A DNA stretch of 64,000 nt. It comes from Micropterix aruncella (taxonomy: Eukaryota; Arthropoda; Insecta; Lepidoptera; Micropterigidae). Both the position numbers and the translations under genes were made by a program. The stretch's first letter is position 1, and every line of letters begins with the position of its first letter. Shown here piece after piece: positions 10,860-22,380 of the stretch. Below the pieces are notes generated by a model. It worked only from the letters and a program-made list of their open reading frames with translations, searched no databases and had not been told where the DNA came from. The DNA lies in assembly GCA_944548615.1 (NCBI GenBank), contig OX155957.1:4332795-4396794 (forward strand). The letters run 5' to 3'.

Positions 10860-11352
10860 TGTTGCGTGCCTATGCAGGGATGTGTGTTGGCATGAGATGC
10901 TGGCGATCGTCCTTTTGCGTGTATTATGTAATTGTGTAATTGTCTATTTAGAGTATGTATGTAAACGCTGAGTAGATTAATAAGAGGAAATAAACCGTAT
11001 GTTTATTTCACGAGCGTTAATTAAGTTAGAATTTGGTTATATTATTAAAATTAGATTTGCGATATGCTAAAATAATGTAGGATAGCGTACGATATGTACA
11101 ATGTAATACAGAGCGTCTCTATAGACGCTGTGGACGCGGAGGGCGCTCTGTAAAATATTTTCAGTCTGCACTTTGAAGGCCCGAGCGAAGGGCAGGTGTT
11201 AGGTACATTGCATTTGGCGGCGTTTTACCAGCGTACGCTCGCAGTTTTAGAATAAACCTTTGAAAAGAAAAGTTCTTGGTTTTAATGTACGGAAGAGAGG
11301 CACTGCAGACCAGAAAGTGCCGCCACGGTCGCGTAGCAACGATCCAGCAACA
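10860..11352. mobile_element. LTR-like segment (tentative)
   Basis: The segment begins TGTTGCGTGCC and ends CCAGCAACA, so its ends resemble the TGTTGC...GCAACA ends of the 6176-8734 insertion. AATAAA-containing TAGAATAAACCTTTG lies about 100 bp before the right end, where an LTR polyadenylation signal would fall. The flanking five bases (ACGGC and TTAAA) do not match, so integration cannot be confirmed. Confidence 0.3.
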
Positions 11353-11747
11353 TTAAAGAATTGCTAAGGTGGGCGACGAACTCGAGACCGTCTTCAGAGT
11401 GCAAGCTGAAGAGGAACTTCGCGCTACACACAGGTAGAGAGAAAAATGCTAAAAAGGCTATGAAACCATACTAAGATAAATAGGGGAGACCGGGGCGGGC
11501 AGGCGCACGTGTAAGATGTCGCAATTCAAATATCCCACATTATGTTGACGACACTGTACCTGGTCCATTTCGCACCACTCGACGATATTCTATTCGCTAA
11601 TATAAGGGTATTTGCGGCTGTGTCCCTGCGATAATATCAGCAGTTTTGTGTTTTTACGAAGTAGAAATAAATGTTGTTATTGCAATTTCCAACATCACCT
11701 GCTCTAAATTATACTCGCTTAAATTGTTTTGTAGTCTTGGGAGCTAA

Positions 11748-12060
11748 TATAAAATCGAAGACTATCGCGGTTTTTTGACATTATAAATATGATAGAAACG
11801 AATCTACATCGTTAAGCTTGTAGCACTTGACGTTTCGGCGACGTTGCAGTTGCTGTTGTCTAGGGTAGACTGAAAGAGCTGTCAATCCGGTGTTCCGCGG
11901 GTAAGCCGCATACCGATGCCATCACTGCTTAGGTTATAACTGTGGTGGAGGGCCGGGCTCGGAGCGCGCGAATTTCGAAAATCCGTCTTGCACACGTTAC
12001 TCACTGTATCCTGTCTTACGTCCTTGCGTTTGACGTTCGGCGGTTAGAACATTTTAATAA
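11748..12060 (-). mobile_element. Penelope-associated repeat (repeat D)
   Basis: On the minus strand this matches the region downstream of the Penelope-like ORF (24600-24840), including CGCAAGGAC...ACAGGATACAG, GGATTGACAGCTCTTTCA and CCGAAACGTC. A further copy is at 45743-45957 and partial ones at 44700-44810 and 16715-16745. Because it follows a Penelope reading frame in one place, it is probably a Penelope terminal repeat (inference). Confidence 0.6.
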
Positions 12061-12291
12061 TAGGGTTCTACGCAAACGGGAGTATGTAACCGTCGTCTCT
12101 ATTTAAATTCGGGGTTCGCCTTATTTCAATGGCTTCCCGGGTAAATGGGGGAAAGTAAAACTGTTCTTGGATAGCACAATGGGATGTTGATACTATATCC
12201 AGTGGTTACTTCACTATTCAATATATGTTCGCAGATCGCAGATTTTTCACACTGAACGTTTTTAACAGCTTTGATATGTTCTGTCAGTCGC

Positions 12292-12855
12292 GGGAGCTAA
12301 TGGGCCCTGTTGCCATTTGGCCATTAAGACTAATGTGTAGGATCGGCCAAACACACGGGCCAACAGCCATCCGGCAGCCTCCACGCAAAAGTGCGAGCCC
12401 CGGTAGGACTCCGGCCTGCGGGCCAGTTTCCTCTAGGAGTCAACGTTAGGGCGCTCTTGGACGGTTTACGCACCGTTCGGCGTCAGCCAATCGATCGTAC
12501 ATTCCGACGAGGGAGTGAAACAGTATGGCTTCCTATAGAGCGGGGGATAGTTGCTAACCTTGCGGCAGCTGATCTTGAAACGACCATTCGGTTACACGAT
12601 ACCAGGTGAAGAGTCGTGCAGAGGATACCGTGGTTCGCGATAGAATCGGTAGGTACCGTATCACCGCTACGTAAGGGAGAGGACAGCGCAAGCGATTTCT
12701 AACCCGTAACCAGCCTGGAGGAAGGAGGTATCCTGATGATTAATTCCAGACGGAGTTATCCTTTTAAACTGGTAGTCAAGGGGCGACGCTGCCCGCTGGG
12801 TGCCTTTCCCGGTGCCTTGCCGTAAGGCGTTGGTTTCTGCCGTTGGTCTCTAACA
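12292..12855 (+). repeat. Family A element, 3'-truncated copy
   Basis: It begins with the intact 5' end GGGAGCTAATGGGCCC and follows the family through CCAATCGATCGTACATTCCG and GTAAGGCGTTGG, then stops being alignable near 12855, short of the 3' hairpin. Without a 3' end no target duplication can be seen. The frames at 12225-12609 fall in it and are not conserved between copies. Confidence 0.85.
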
Positions 12856-13840
12856 ATAAAAAATCTGCGTTGAAATATTTCTCAGGTATGATATACCTGA
12901 CCTCACTCACGCCGGGTTAAATATCATTAATACATTCCCTCAGCTTGTTGAACATTTCTGGTTAGGCAATAACGCAAATCCCCAGAACTTCGACAGCGAT
13001 TAGTATAATATAGATCGCGTCGTATATTCAAATTTTTCACCATCTATATAAATCTGTCTGATATAAAATATATAAAAATCAGCCAATTTTCATAATTTCA
13101 ATTCCAAGAGTGAAAAACTGTTGTAGTGCCTTTATCGTCAAGTGCTTATTCCAGTGCTTTATTGCATTTGCCTTGATTATAATAGGCTGTATAATTGTTT
13201 GCTCTATATTTAAATTTGTGTGGCTTATATGCATAGATACATTACAGGATACAGAATAAGATACAGAATAGTATGTGTCTCTATTTAGATACGCTTATTA
13301 TTATAAGAGTATCTATATAGATACACATAATATTATGATTTCGTATCTTTCAAAGCGATATTCGAGCGACGACGTGGAGTGTTTGAATAAATCTATCACC
13401 AATTAGTAACAACTGAATCCGTCGCTTCGTGCAAATTACAGGGATTGCTGCGGTTTCAGTCTTGGCACAATGCCAGGTAGCTTCTGCTTTCGAGCTCAAC
13501 GTGGTTTATGTATCGCAGGTAAACATATGGCAGAAATACGACAGTATCTAAAACAATATGCATGATATTGGGATTCACTAATTACTCGTATAAGATGTTA
13601 ATTTGTAATGTGTGTGAGAATGTATTCAAGAAATCATGTCAATATACCTATGGAAGGTGTTTTATGCAAATGTATCAAATCATATCAGGGTAGTTTTAAG
13701 GATAATTAGATTAAGACTAGTAACTTCCACTAATTCGTTTAAGTAATTAAAACTACTACTTAAAACTAAGTAGTAATTTATGAAATTTAAGTAGTAATTT
13801 ACGTAATTTTGTGTTAAATAAAAATAAAAAATACTGAATC
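12856..13840. other. AT-rich stretch, no gene
   Basis: Local GATACAGAATA-type short repeats occur near 13240-13330. Nothing else is recognised. Confidence 0.5.
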
Positions 13841-13844
13841 GTGA

Positions 13845-13985
13845 GTTGAACCGAACCGAGAACAAAATGGATCTTGTGGCCCAAGCTGCATAAAACCATT
13901 CGCGAAATAAACATTTTGAGTTGTCAACTACAACGGGCGAGCCCGTCACCACAGGACGTTTTAACGATTAGTCGTTCTATCTACC
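13845..13985 (-). repeat. Two abutting family A fragments
   Basis: 13845-13905 is the 5'-end block of the 56352-57042 subfamily (GAATCGTGAGTTGAACCG to ACCATTCGC). It is followed at 13914-13985 by a 3'-end block with the hairpin ACAACGGGCGAGCCCGTCAC. The order within the minus orientation is end-to-start, suggesting two neighbouring or nested insertions. Confidence 0.6.
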
Positions 13986-14052
13986 TGCGAAATCAACAAT
14001 GCATAATAATTATAATGCAGCAGGTATAAAAGTGAACTGGTGTGCATCAATT

Positions 14053-14650
14053 AATACGGGCGAATATTACGACAGGCGAACTCGCCACCCAGGGAGTCAT
14101 AACGACATTATGCTATAATGTCTCCCATGGAGTGAATGTAAAGCCTTTGTAGACAACACAATCCACAGTCAAACTACACCAAAAGCCCGTAAGAGTCCAA
14201 CGCATTATCGCGGTAACTCAAGTTCGAATTTATTGCGGACCGAGCGCCCTTTGCCCGACACGCTCACACGGGATCGGGTGGCCAAGTTTCTCAGGATAGA
14301 TGACGCCAGGTAAACAACTACTCCGCTTCTCAGGAAACGTACGTCCCCCCCCCCCCCCCCCCCCCACCCCCGGGTATTCGCCGAATTGCGCAAACGATTG
14401 GCTGATATTACACTGTGCGCAAATCACCCAGTTCCGCTTGAGCTGCTTCCCCGGATCGGAACCACCGATCTCAACTATCTACGAATGTAGGTAACAGTCG
14501 CAAACAGAGTTCTCATCGGTACTACTAGGTTAGTACCTGTGCGAGGAGGCTACCGGATGGAAGTTTAACCGTGAGTTGAGTCAACCTAAAAAAACACAGA
14601 CAGGCCCAAGCTTCACGAAACTATTAGAAGCCGAATAAAAAAGAACTGAC
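14053..14650 (-). repeat. Family A element, old full-length copy
   Basis: The hairpin (ACAGGCGAACTCGCCACC) is degraded. The interior matches at CGTAAGAGTCCAACGC, GGATCGGGTGGCCAAG and AACGATTGGCTGATAT, and the end matches the CCCAAGCTTCACGAAACTATT form of the 56352-57042 subfamily. A C-run of about 23 (14343-14365) interrupts it. No convincing target duplication remains. Confidence 0.7.
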
Positions 14651-15217
14651 AATATAGTGGGAAATTCCCTTTCACAGCCGCAAAATCAATTTGACGACAC
14701 CATTAAATTCAAATTAAATTTCTCCTCAGAAGCCGCAGGTATAATCGGATTTACCCCTCCTTAACGCAGCCTTACAGGTAAGCTTCAGTGTGACCTCATA
14801 ATTACATCGAGATATTCTTAAACGAAATCGTAATGAAACCGGAATTAGTCGATATGTAATAAAACTAAGCATTCAATATTAGAAAATAAGAAATATCGTA
14901 CCCATATAAAAGTTAATGTAGCTGATACTGAAATTAGACATTATTTTACGATACAGCCAAACACCATTATAAATAAGATAGACGAATTTACAGGAATGGG
15001 TTTTTTTTTGTATTTAAGAATCGTTCAATATTACACCAGTGATAGGTAATATTATGATACCAGTGACACGATCGACTCAAAACTTCTTAAATATATTTTC
15101 AAGTTCTTCGACATAGTAGCTTCTAGTTCTACAAGCTTAGAGATTTGCATTTTTAGAGAAGTTTGGTTTTGGCGAGGTTGCTCTTGACAACGAGTTTAGT
15201 CATTCAGTTATTGGCAG
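14651..15217. other. AT-rich stretch, no gene
   Basis: Nothing recognised. Confidence 0.5.
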
Positions 15218-15751
15218 TCAACAAGAGATGGCAATGTCGCGCATCTGAGATACTGCTTCTGTGAATAGTTTAATAATACCTATATGATTTTGTAAGTCAG
15301 CCGATGGAGCTTGTAGAGGGCCCGTAACTTCTTCAGCTGGGCAATTGCCCCTTAGCAGGGCATCACGTAAGCCGGGCCCATTAGCCCGGATTTCTACGAG
15401 TTTCATCGCAGGGCTGTGTGTCCTACGTATATGGCATCTGCGGCAAATAACTGATATGCTGCGACTGTTGGCCGTCGGCTAATCTAACAGCCGGCGGGGG
15501 TACGGCTTTCGGACTTCTGACGGCCTTGTGTGCAGCGGAGCGAGCTCAATGACGTGCTCGTGCATCGAGGTGTCACCTCTTGGGTACATGGCGCTTCACG
15601 CATTCTTTCGCGGACTCTGTTTCGCTAAATTCGCGTTCCATTGTCTCGTTTCAGACGTACCACGGGGTTCCCTCCTCTATCTGTAGGTATCTAATCTCTT
15701 CTGTATCTTATCCCTCTTTGCTTAAATTGGCGACATCGGGTTCACTCTAAA
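15218..15751 (-). other. GC-richer unresolved stretch next to an RT remnant
   Basis: It follows the reverse transcriptase fragment on the minus strand and may be the downstream part of the same LINE, in other frames. The 62-codon frame at 15218-15406 matches no domain I recognise. Confidence 0.3.
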
Positions 15752-16130
15752 CTAGTCATTGACTTCAAAAAGTGTTTCGCTTGTTGGATCCTCCATTTTT
15801 GCTCTATAGTCACTTTCAAGAATGCGCGTGGTGTCGTCTGCGAGTTGGACAGTCTTGGCACATGTTATGTTGGTGGCTAAATCGTTACAATAGAGTTTGA
15901 AGAGGAGAGGTCCTAATGTTGAGCCGTGAGGCACACCGGTGTTTACTATTTCACAACTCGATCGCTCAGCCTTTTCCTCAATTCCATCAATTATTTTAAT
16001 CTCCACCACTTGCTGCCTGTTTTGTGGGTACGATTTAATGAGTGAATTGGCCGCTCCTCTAATTCCATGATGGTTTAGCTTGTCTACCAGGGTATTGATG
16101 TTTATACAGTCGAATGCTTTGCTTGGATCG
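15752..16130 (-). pseudogene. LINE reverse transcriptase fragment
   Basis: About 126 codons of a non-LTR reverse transcriptase palm are open in one frame: DPSKAFDCINI near the start (motif A, which holds a catalytic aspartate), VPHGSTLGPLLF (motif B) and LADDTT (motif C, usually FADDT). It ends at a stop at 15752, well before the expected thumb and C-terminus, and starts abruptly at about 16130 beside a repeated GATCGCAGAACTTTT sequence, so it is truncated at both ends. Related RT fragments occur at 36870, 58865 and 61468, none complete. The family is certain; the clade (jockey/CR1-like) is inferred. Confidence 0.85.
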
Positions 16131-16381
16131 CAGAACTTTTATACACTTTTTTATACACTGTTAGCTTAGATCGCAGAACTTTTTATACACTTTTTTTTAT
16201 AATTTAAAATGTAATTTCATTTGTAGAAATACTATTTGTTGTAATTTCGTAATGTTATTATATATATAATAATTTTTTGTAAAGTAATTTCTATACCCAG
16301 ATCGGGTTTATGAAAATAAATTTTTCTTATTCTTATTCTTAGATACAGAAGAGATTAGATACAGAGCCTTGTCTATAGTAC

Positions 16382-16427
16382 AACACACACCCTTATCTAT
16401 AGTATGTTATAGATAAGGGTGTGTGTT
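16382..16427. repeat. Perfect hairpin, 20-bp arms, 6-nt spacer
   Basis: The left arm AACACACACCCTTATCTATA and its exact reverse complement are separated by GTATGT. Confidence 0.95.
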
Positions 16428-16534
16428 TGTTGAAGGGGATAATAATAAAATTTGATATGCGTGTTTATTAATAAAATAAACTTTCTCTATCAGTTCCGTT
16501 TAAGATTAATATTCGTAATGAACAAAACGTACGA

Positions 16535-16860
16535 TTTTATATTCATATTCATATTCATTTTATTAGTATACTAGTATAAAATTCAGATACAGATTAGCAA
16601 ACATACATACAGATTAGCAAACAAACATTTTTTTATCGTAAATAAACAATAAACATAAAAACACAAGAATAATGTAAAAAGAGGAAATACAAGATAAAAT
16701 GCAAAGAGATCTGTCTGCAACGTTGCCGAAACGTTGGGTGCTACAAACATGACGCGGTAAATTCCTTTGTAGCCTATTTATAATGCCTCTAAGGTCTTTA
16801 AAAACATACGTGAGTTTCCTAACTTTTGTCCACAGTTCCATGACGTTTGGGGTTGACATG
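16535..16860 (-). mobile_element. Retroposon 3' end with (ATGAAT)n tail
   Basis: On the minus strand, TTTGCTAATCTGTATCTG...ACTAGTATACTAATAAAATG leads into a GAATAT tail. The same end appears on the plus strand at 42840-42942, which defines the terminus. The upstream part holds the CCGAAACGTTGGGTGCTACA motif of repeat D. No protein domain is recognisable in the 81-codon frame. Confidence 0.6.
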
Positions 16861-16989
16861 ACGGTTTAGGGCGAATTGGATTAATCTGTAATGCCCTTGA
16901 ATACTATTTGAAATTAATAAATAAATAATAAAAATGACGTGGGTGCTCCATTATAGCCACACATGTCTAAAACAATATCACATACTTCT

Positions 16990-17085
16990 AAATCGATTCA
17001 AGCATTTAGAAGTTGTGGTGGAATAAAGAAAACAAAAAAATAAATAGATGAACCCTGAACACATTACACTCTTTTTTGTTGGGCA
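16990..17085. repeat. Dispersed repeat I, copy 1
   Basis: TTAGAAGTTGTGGTGGAATA through CCTGAACACATTACAC and TTTTTTGTTGGGCAG matches 48868-48953 in the same orientation, about 80-85% by eye. Class unknown. Confidence 0.55.
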
Positions 17086-17439
17086 GTGTATCAAAACAGA
17101 CGGAGCATTGATTGGTGACGGTATGTTATTATCTCCCTCGCATCACACATTGATAAAACGAGACAGTATCCATTTATTTTCTTCCGTTGCCACAATTTGT
17201 AGTTCCTTACGCCTGCCACCTATTTAGGCATATAGTCACTCTATCACCGAATAAAGTCATCAAATCATGCCTACGATATGCCACCGCGACGAAAATGACA
17301 TGAAAACTAGCAATTTGAGCCCTCGAGATATGGACGGAACGATCCGGATCGTGGTTTTATACCAAGGACAAGGAAAAATACTAATTCGAATTTTGGCTCA
17401 AAAGAGGTCTCACATAGAGATCGACGATATAATATCTAT

Positions 17440-17640
17440 TATAATTATGTTTTTTATTTATTTTTTTTATTTTATTTTATTGCTCCACAAAAAAATTACA
17501 CCGTTAGCACTTAACATTGATTGTGTTGCTCCTAGGCAGAGCCTGTTCTAAGGAGAACACCAATACAAATGATTAAAAAATACATACAAAAATTAAAAAA
17601 ATTTAATCAAATCAAGTTAAATTCCAAACTAAAAATATAT
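17440..17640 (-). mobile_element. LINE 3' UTR and tail
   Basis: On the minus strand the block GGTGTTCTCCTTAGAACAGG precedes an (AAAAT)n tail (17440-17480). A related block with GTGTCTCCCTTGGAACAGG is at 34700-34850. No coding part is attached. Confidence 0.5.
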
Positions 17641-18273
17641 TTTTTAATCAAATCAAGTTAAAATGAAATTATGATGTGCTACTACATTTGACCTCCTCAA
17701 GTTATAATAATCAACCCGTAGTAACCTACTTAAACTACCAAAACGATCACGCTACTTAATTAGCCTTCGAGCGACTGCATTGGAGGGCGACTTCGCCCGA
17801 CTTCGGACGAGAACGGGCAAAAGTAAACCACATCAGCATAATCAACTCTCACTGAACGCCAGCGCAGGCTGCGCTATATTGTCTTATGGAGGCGAATCGA
17901 GAAAATATTTACTTGACAATTTTTAGAGCCTTCGTGGCTTAAAATAATCCCCGGAATTCTGGTGTGAATACAGAAAAGAAAAGCGGTGTTATGTATATTG
18001 ACGACTTATATAGACAAGACACTGTACTTTATTCATTTTCATGGGAAGAAATATAAATAAGAACAATAGCTGGATCCAAACAACTTTAACACGACAGGTT
18101 AAACGAATATTTACTAACATTATAACAAAGGCAAAATATGATATATGACTTTCTTGGAACTTTTTGGACCTTCTGATTTTGAAAAAAATTTTGAATGGAG
18201 CGATGTGCCCTTAGGGATCGAAAGTTAAAGCCATCTATTTTGTGCTTAAGGTTGACTGGCGGAGAGTAGTTGA
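17641..18273. other. No gene recognised
   Basis: AT-rich with a small GC-richer patch at 17765-17830. No supportable feature. Confidence 0.45.
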
Positions 18274-18558
18274 CTACAGGCGCTCCGATCTAGTATTGAT
18301 GCCGATATTTACTATCAAAACATCAGAGGACTCATTACAAAAATTAAGGAATTTTGCCAGAAAGAATCGTTTAAGGATTTTTTGAATTGGTCCTTGCCGA
18401 AACTGGGCTATAAGACACGGTGTCCGACAGCGGATTATTGTCCGACTGCTATTGTAGTATATCGCGCAGACAGGGTGGATCGAAGACGCGAAGGAGACTC
18501 GCTACTGGCTCTGAGGAACGGCATTGGGAGAGAATCATCGCGTATCCCTCACATGTAA
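18274..18558 (+). pseudogene. LINE endonuclease (EN) domain fragment
   Basis: A frame open from 18274 to the TAA at 18556 encodes the N-terminal signature of an apurinic-like LINE endonuclease, DADIYYQNIRGLITKIKEF, in which the invariant N of YYQNIRG contributes to metal binding. Further on, VVYRADRVDRRREGDSLLAL matches the YRxDR...GG.LLAV block of the same fold. The spacing between the two is much shorter than in the family and the catalytic E-T-W block is absent, so the fragment carries an internal deletion. It is a non-functional piece of a jockey-like LINE; no ORF1 or RT follows within 500 bp. Confidence 0.75.
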
Positions 18559-19000
18559 TCTGACTATCTCCTATTTTACTAAAATCGTCTACGTATGAGT
18601 GGTATATTTTCCACCGAGAAAAAAATAGTGATAACAATTTCTTTAATTTATTGTTAACGATTTCGCTCAATGTTTGTCAAACTTTTATTTAACAGTCAAA
18701 TTGTTTAAATTTACAAAAAAAACTTTTTCTAAATGTTTTCTTTAAAACTTGCCTGCCTGCTCGTATTTATTCAATTAAAATTACGGAAAATAAATAGTAT
18801 AGTCATTCATATATGTAAATTAATAGATTTAGTTTTGTGTGATTTCAACGGAACAGAGGTACATAGGGAGCTCCCGAGTCTCGTTTCAAAGGAGGTTGAT
18901 TACCATTCTTCTTTGTGTGTACATATTTCGGCACAGAGAAGTATTAAAATTCACGCGAAAGGGAAATAGCCTGCTGCGGGATGTGCGAAGCGGTAAACCA
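18559..19000. other. AT-rich stretch, no gene
   Basis: Nothing recognised; the short frames here have no motifs. Confidence 0.5.
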
Positions 19001-19003
19001 GTG

Positions 19004-19065
19004 TAACGGACCTTAAGTCCATTACATACTATCAACAAATGCATCGATTTCCAGTGAAAGCCACA
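19004..19065. repeat. Dispersed repeat G, copy 1
   Basis: CTTAAGTCCATTACATAC followed by ATCAACAAATGCATCGATTT and CCAGTGAAA matches 30290-30340 in the same orientation. The element class is unknown. Confidence 0.6.
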
Positions 19066-19344
19066 AAATAATAGCTGAATTGTGCCAGCATTCGATGTTA
19101 ACCTATTACCATTGTTTATGTAGTGTATTAGATTGCCCATTTTTATACGTCGACATGCAGATGGTGCTGGTAGCGTTGACGTCGAAATTTTTAGCAATTT
19201 ATTTGGCCATCTTTAATAACATTGATAAGGACTGATTGACTATAAAAAACCCAATAATTTAAGCAATGCTAACAATAATAACATTCGATTATTATTGACA
19301 TCTATTACCATTTGACATCGACTGATTACATCAAAGAAATATAG

Positions 19345-19503
19345 ATGTCGCAAATACTCGAAAATGTTGGAGAGGCGCGCTATATCATATTGTCACGCTC
19401 ACACATCGATTCTTTTAGTTGGAAAGCCGGCGACAAAAAGTATTTTGGAAAAGCTGATACTTTCAGATCAATTAGTATTTTGGCCCTAGAATACCGGGAT
19501 ACA
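19345..19503 (+). other. Possible small exon (weak)
   Basis: An ATG frame of 53 codons (starting MSQILENVGEARYIILSRSH) runs into ACA|GTAAGTAAGT, a good splice-donor consensus at 19504. TATAAAAAACCC lies about 100 bp upstream. No domain is recognised and no acceptor or partner exon can be paired, so this is only a candidate. Confidence 0.15.
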
Positions 19504-19516
19504 GTAAGTAAGTTAT

Positions 19517-19789
19517 TTAACCCTTCAGGCCTCGGCCCCTCAGCCGATTGATAAGTTGCTGTCTCAAAAAAATTTGGTAAAAATTAGTAAAATTATTGAA
19601 TTACGACACTGTCTCACCAAAATATTAATTACTGCCAAACCACTGTACCCATAAATAAAATGAAACATATTACATAATAAAATAAACATAATAAAATAAA
19701 ACAAATTAAAATAAAATAAAATTAAAAAGGGGCCGTCACGCTAAATCGTATTATGGTCGATATCGGCCAATCGGGGCCTGAGGGGTTAA
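19517..19789. mobile_element. TTAA-flanked piggyBac-type MITE
   Basis: TTAA at 19517-19520 and 19786-19789 flanks inverted ends CCCTTCAGGCC/GGCCTGAGGGG. TTAA duplication with CCC-starting ends is typical of the piggyBac superfamily. The interior is A-rich with no coding capacity. A second member with related ends is at 23266-23508. Confidence 0.75.
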
Positions 19790-20639
19790 TGTGTCTGGGC
19801 CAGATTAGGACACGTCTATCCAAAAATATGCGGCCTGGATCGGCGCTTTTTATAAGATTAAAAATTTTGGTAATTTTGAGTATTACTAATAGAAAGGGAG
19901 TGTGTACTGGAAAAGTGGTGTAAAACTAAATATTACAATTGAAATATTTTAAACTGATATTGTCGAAATCAACAATATTTTTTTGACTATTTGAATATTT
20001 TTTATTTCAATTCGGATATACACTCTGCATACAAATTATACCATGATATAACTACTATACACGTATAAAGTTTTTTTTGTTCCTAACAACCGGTATAATT
20101 CTAGATTATATAAATAAACATGTTGTTGGACTTAGCATAAGATATGCATGCTCTATGGACCATTAGAATGCTGTAAATCGAGATATTATAAAAAAATATA
20201 GAACTTTGACATTTGAATATTCCCTTATTTAATATCTTTGCAATACACATCAACAAAAAATAATAAACTTAGAGTCTATGACCCGGGGGGAACTCAAAGT
20301 ATCGGTTGGAGAGCCTGGTTTTAACAGCCATAAAAAATGTATATCTAAAAAAAAAATAAAAATAAAGTAGAAATCTGAGCATGAATCTTTTAAAAAGTTT
20401 AATTAACACTTGAAAGATAAAAATAGATTTTTTTATTAGTAAAAAAAACTTTTTATCGAATTTATTTTTATCGAAAATATCGAATTGCAAATGTTTCTAC
20501 CGTTGCAGAAATGACAGTAATTTCTATAATTTGGCCGAATTTGAGGGCCACGATTTTTCAAATATTGTGCCCATTTAAATTACTTAAAAAAGTAGAGCCT
20601 TATTGTCTGATTATTTTGTATGGTCTTATATCTGTACTT
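19790..20639. other. AT-rich stretch, no gene
   Basis: Nothing recognised. Confidence 0.5.
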
Positions 20640-20945
20640 TTAGTTTAAAATGCATAACGTAGATTTAATTTGATTATTTAACATTTTACTGACAATTTGA
20701 ATATTACGATAAATAATTTTACTACGTATCTTTTCGAATCACTAACTACTTCAAATATTAAGCTTCTATTTTGATTATTTATATTTATAGTTTGACAATC
20801 TAGTAGTTAATTCTTGACTAACTATGTATGTTCAGTAAAGAGTAGTAGCGAAACTTACTACATAACCCAATTATTTTGATACGTCCAAGAGCGGTCTTTA
20901 GCCGTCAATTGGACACGACGAAAATGTAATGTAATGTAAAGTATT
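20640..20945 (+). repeat. Dispersed repeat E, copy 1
   Basis: TATGTATGTTCAGTAAAGA, ACTTACTACATAAC, TTTAGCCGTCAATTGGACAC and AATGTAATGTAATGTAA match, inverted, the sequence at 26722-27140. It looks like a non-coding transposon, possibly a MITE; the outer ends were not resolved. Confidence 0.6.
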
Positions 20946-22039
20946 TGCTTGCGCCAGTAATAGCGAGCGTAATTTTGTCTGAAACAAAAAAAGTAATAAT
21001 TTTTACATATGTGTTTTGTGAATGAGCAAAAAAAATATCTAAAAGTTATCATTTCTATAAATTTTCGAAGAATTAAAGAAATAAAATCGATTTTCACCCA
21101 TTTTTTTTGTTAAACTAGTAAAAAAAAATACATTAATATTTTTTTTCAATTAAAAGACAAATAATAATCTTTCAACTTTTTTTGGGAACAAGTTGATCGG
21201 TCAAGTAGTTTTTTTTATCACCGGCGCAAACTGAAAATATGGTTTAGAGAAAACGCGTTTAAAGTTTTCTTTAAATAAAAGTAGTAAGTTTTTTACACTT
21301 ACAGCAATCTGAGACTATCAGCTATTTTAGAATTAAAATATTCATGAATATATATCAAGTTTATGTAAAAAAAATACATGAAAAACACGTTCGGCCGTCT
21401 ATACTATGCTCTCCCCTTAAACGCCCATTCGTCTTTTATCTTATTGTCGTAACGAAATCCCGATTTTCACATACATACGTTGCTAAATACGAATCAGTAC
21501 AGTCGTCGCAAATATAAGGCGTTTCACATAAAGCGACAATGAGAGCAGACTAGGAGAGCAAAACAAACATGGAGCGAATTCTCGCATGAAACTGAATAAA
21601 TATGTAGTTTCATTGGAGGGAGTTTCCGCCAGGTGGAGACGAAAACGCCACCGCTATCGCACATCCGCTTCTTTGGCATAATGGCATCTATTTTAGGTTG
21701 TACTTTTTGCCTAGATCAGCGACTAGGCAAAAAGTCTAGACAGCGACTAGGCCAAATATTTTAAGCCTAGATAGCGACCGTTCCTGAATTAAATTTTTAA
21801 AAATTTTTAATCAAGATTATTGTTCTTATAGGAACTATAAGATTTGAATTAAAGATAACTTTAATTTACGATTTAAATTAAGATTTAAACTAAAGATACG
21901 TGTATATTTATATGTACTCGTATATACCTAATTTTAATATTATTACGCTTTATTATTTTGGAGACATATCTATCTTCTTAAATGTAACTTAATAATATAC
22001 AAAGATAATACAGCAAGTTACGAAACACACTCTACCTTC
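20946..22039. other. AT-rich stretch with a local TAGGCAAAAAGTCTAG-type repeat
   Basis: Short direct repeats of AGCGACTAGGC occur at 21715-21775. No gene. Confidence 0.45.
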
Positions 22040-22155
22040 TTTTATATTAAGCCTACCTTATTACAGGCGAGGCCTAGTTAAGATGGCTTTGAATTTTAAA
22101 AATATATGTAATATTATAGATAAATAAAGAATTTTGAATTTGAATTTGAATTTGA
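22040..22155 (+). mobile_element. Retroposon 3' end with (TTTGAA)n tail
   Basis: AAGCCTACCTTATTACAGGC, an AATAAAG signal and a GAATTT-type tail match the 3' end at 40455-40575 (AAGCCAACCTTAGTGCAGGC ... AATAAAG ... ATTTGAATTTG). Confidence 0.6.
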
Positions 22156-22213
22156 AACTATCACCAAAATTAATATTTATTTCCTTTTCATGTACTAAAT
22201 CACATATTGTACA

Positions 22214-22380
22214 TGGCCCGGTGGCATAGTGGTTAGGTCGCCTGATCTTACATTGTAAGGTCCCAGGTTCGATCCCCGGCTGGGTCACTATTTTCCGTTG
22301 GGATAAAATTAACGGAATTGGATTTTCAATGCTGTCGATCGAATGCAATAACAAGACACACACCTACAATATAATAATAA
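22214..22380 (+). mobile_element. tRNA-derived SINE
   Basis: The first 74 nt fold as a tRNA: the acceptor 5' strand GCCCGGT pairs with the 3' strand GCTGGGT, an A box is visible as TGGCATAGTGG, a perfect B box as GGTTCGATCCC, and the anticodon arm is ATCTT/AAGGT. The loop ACATTGT lacks the usual T33, so it is not a functional tRNA. A non-tRNA body follows with CGTTGGGATAAAATTAACGG and ends in ATAATAATAAT. A 5'-truncated inverted copy at 50096-50168 shows it is a dispersed family, transcribed by RNA polymerase III. Confidence 0.8.

Noticed and set aside
15218..15406. A small zinc-binding protein on the minus strand
   Set aside because: The cysteine and histidine spacing is not convincing, and the region is probably decayed LINE sequence.
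22214..22287. Functional tRNA gene
   Set aside because: The cloverleaf forms, but the anticodon loop lacks T33, the acceptor has several wobble pairs, and the unit continues into a SINE body with another copy elsewhere.
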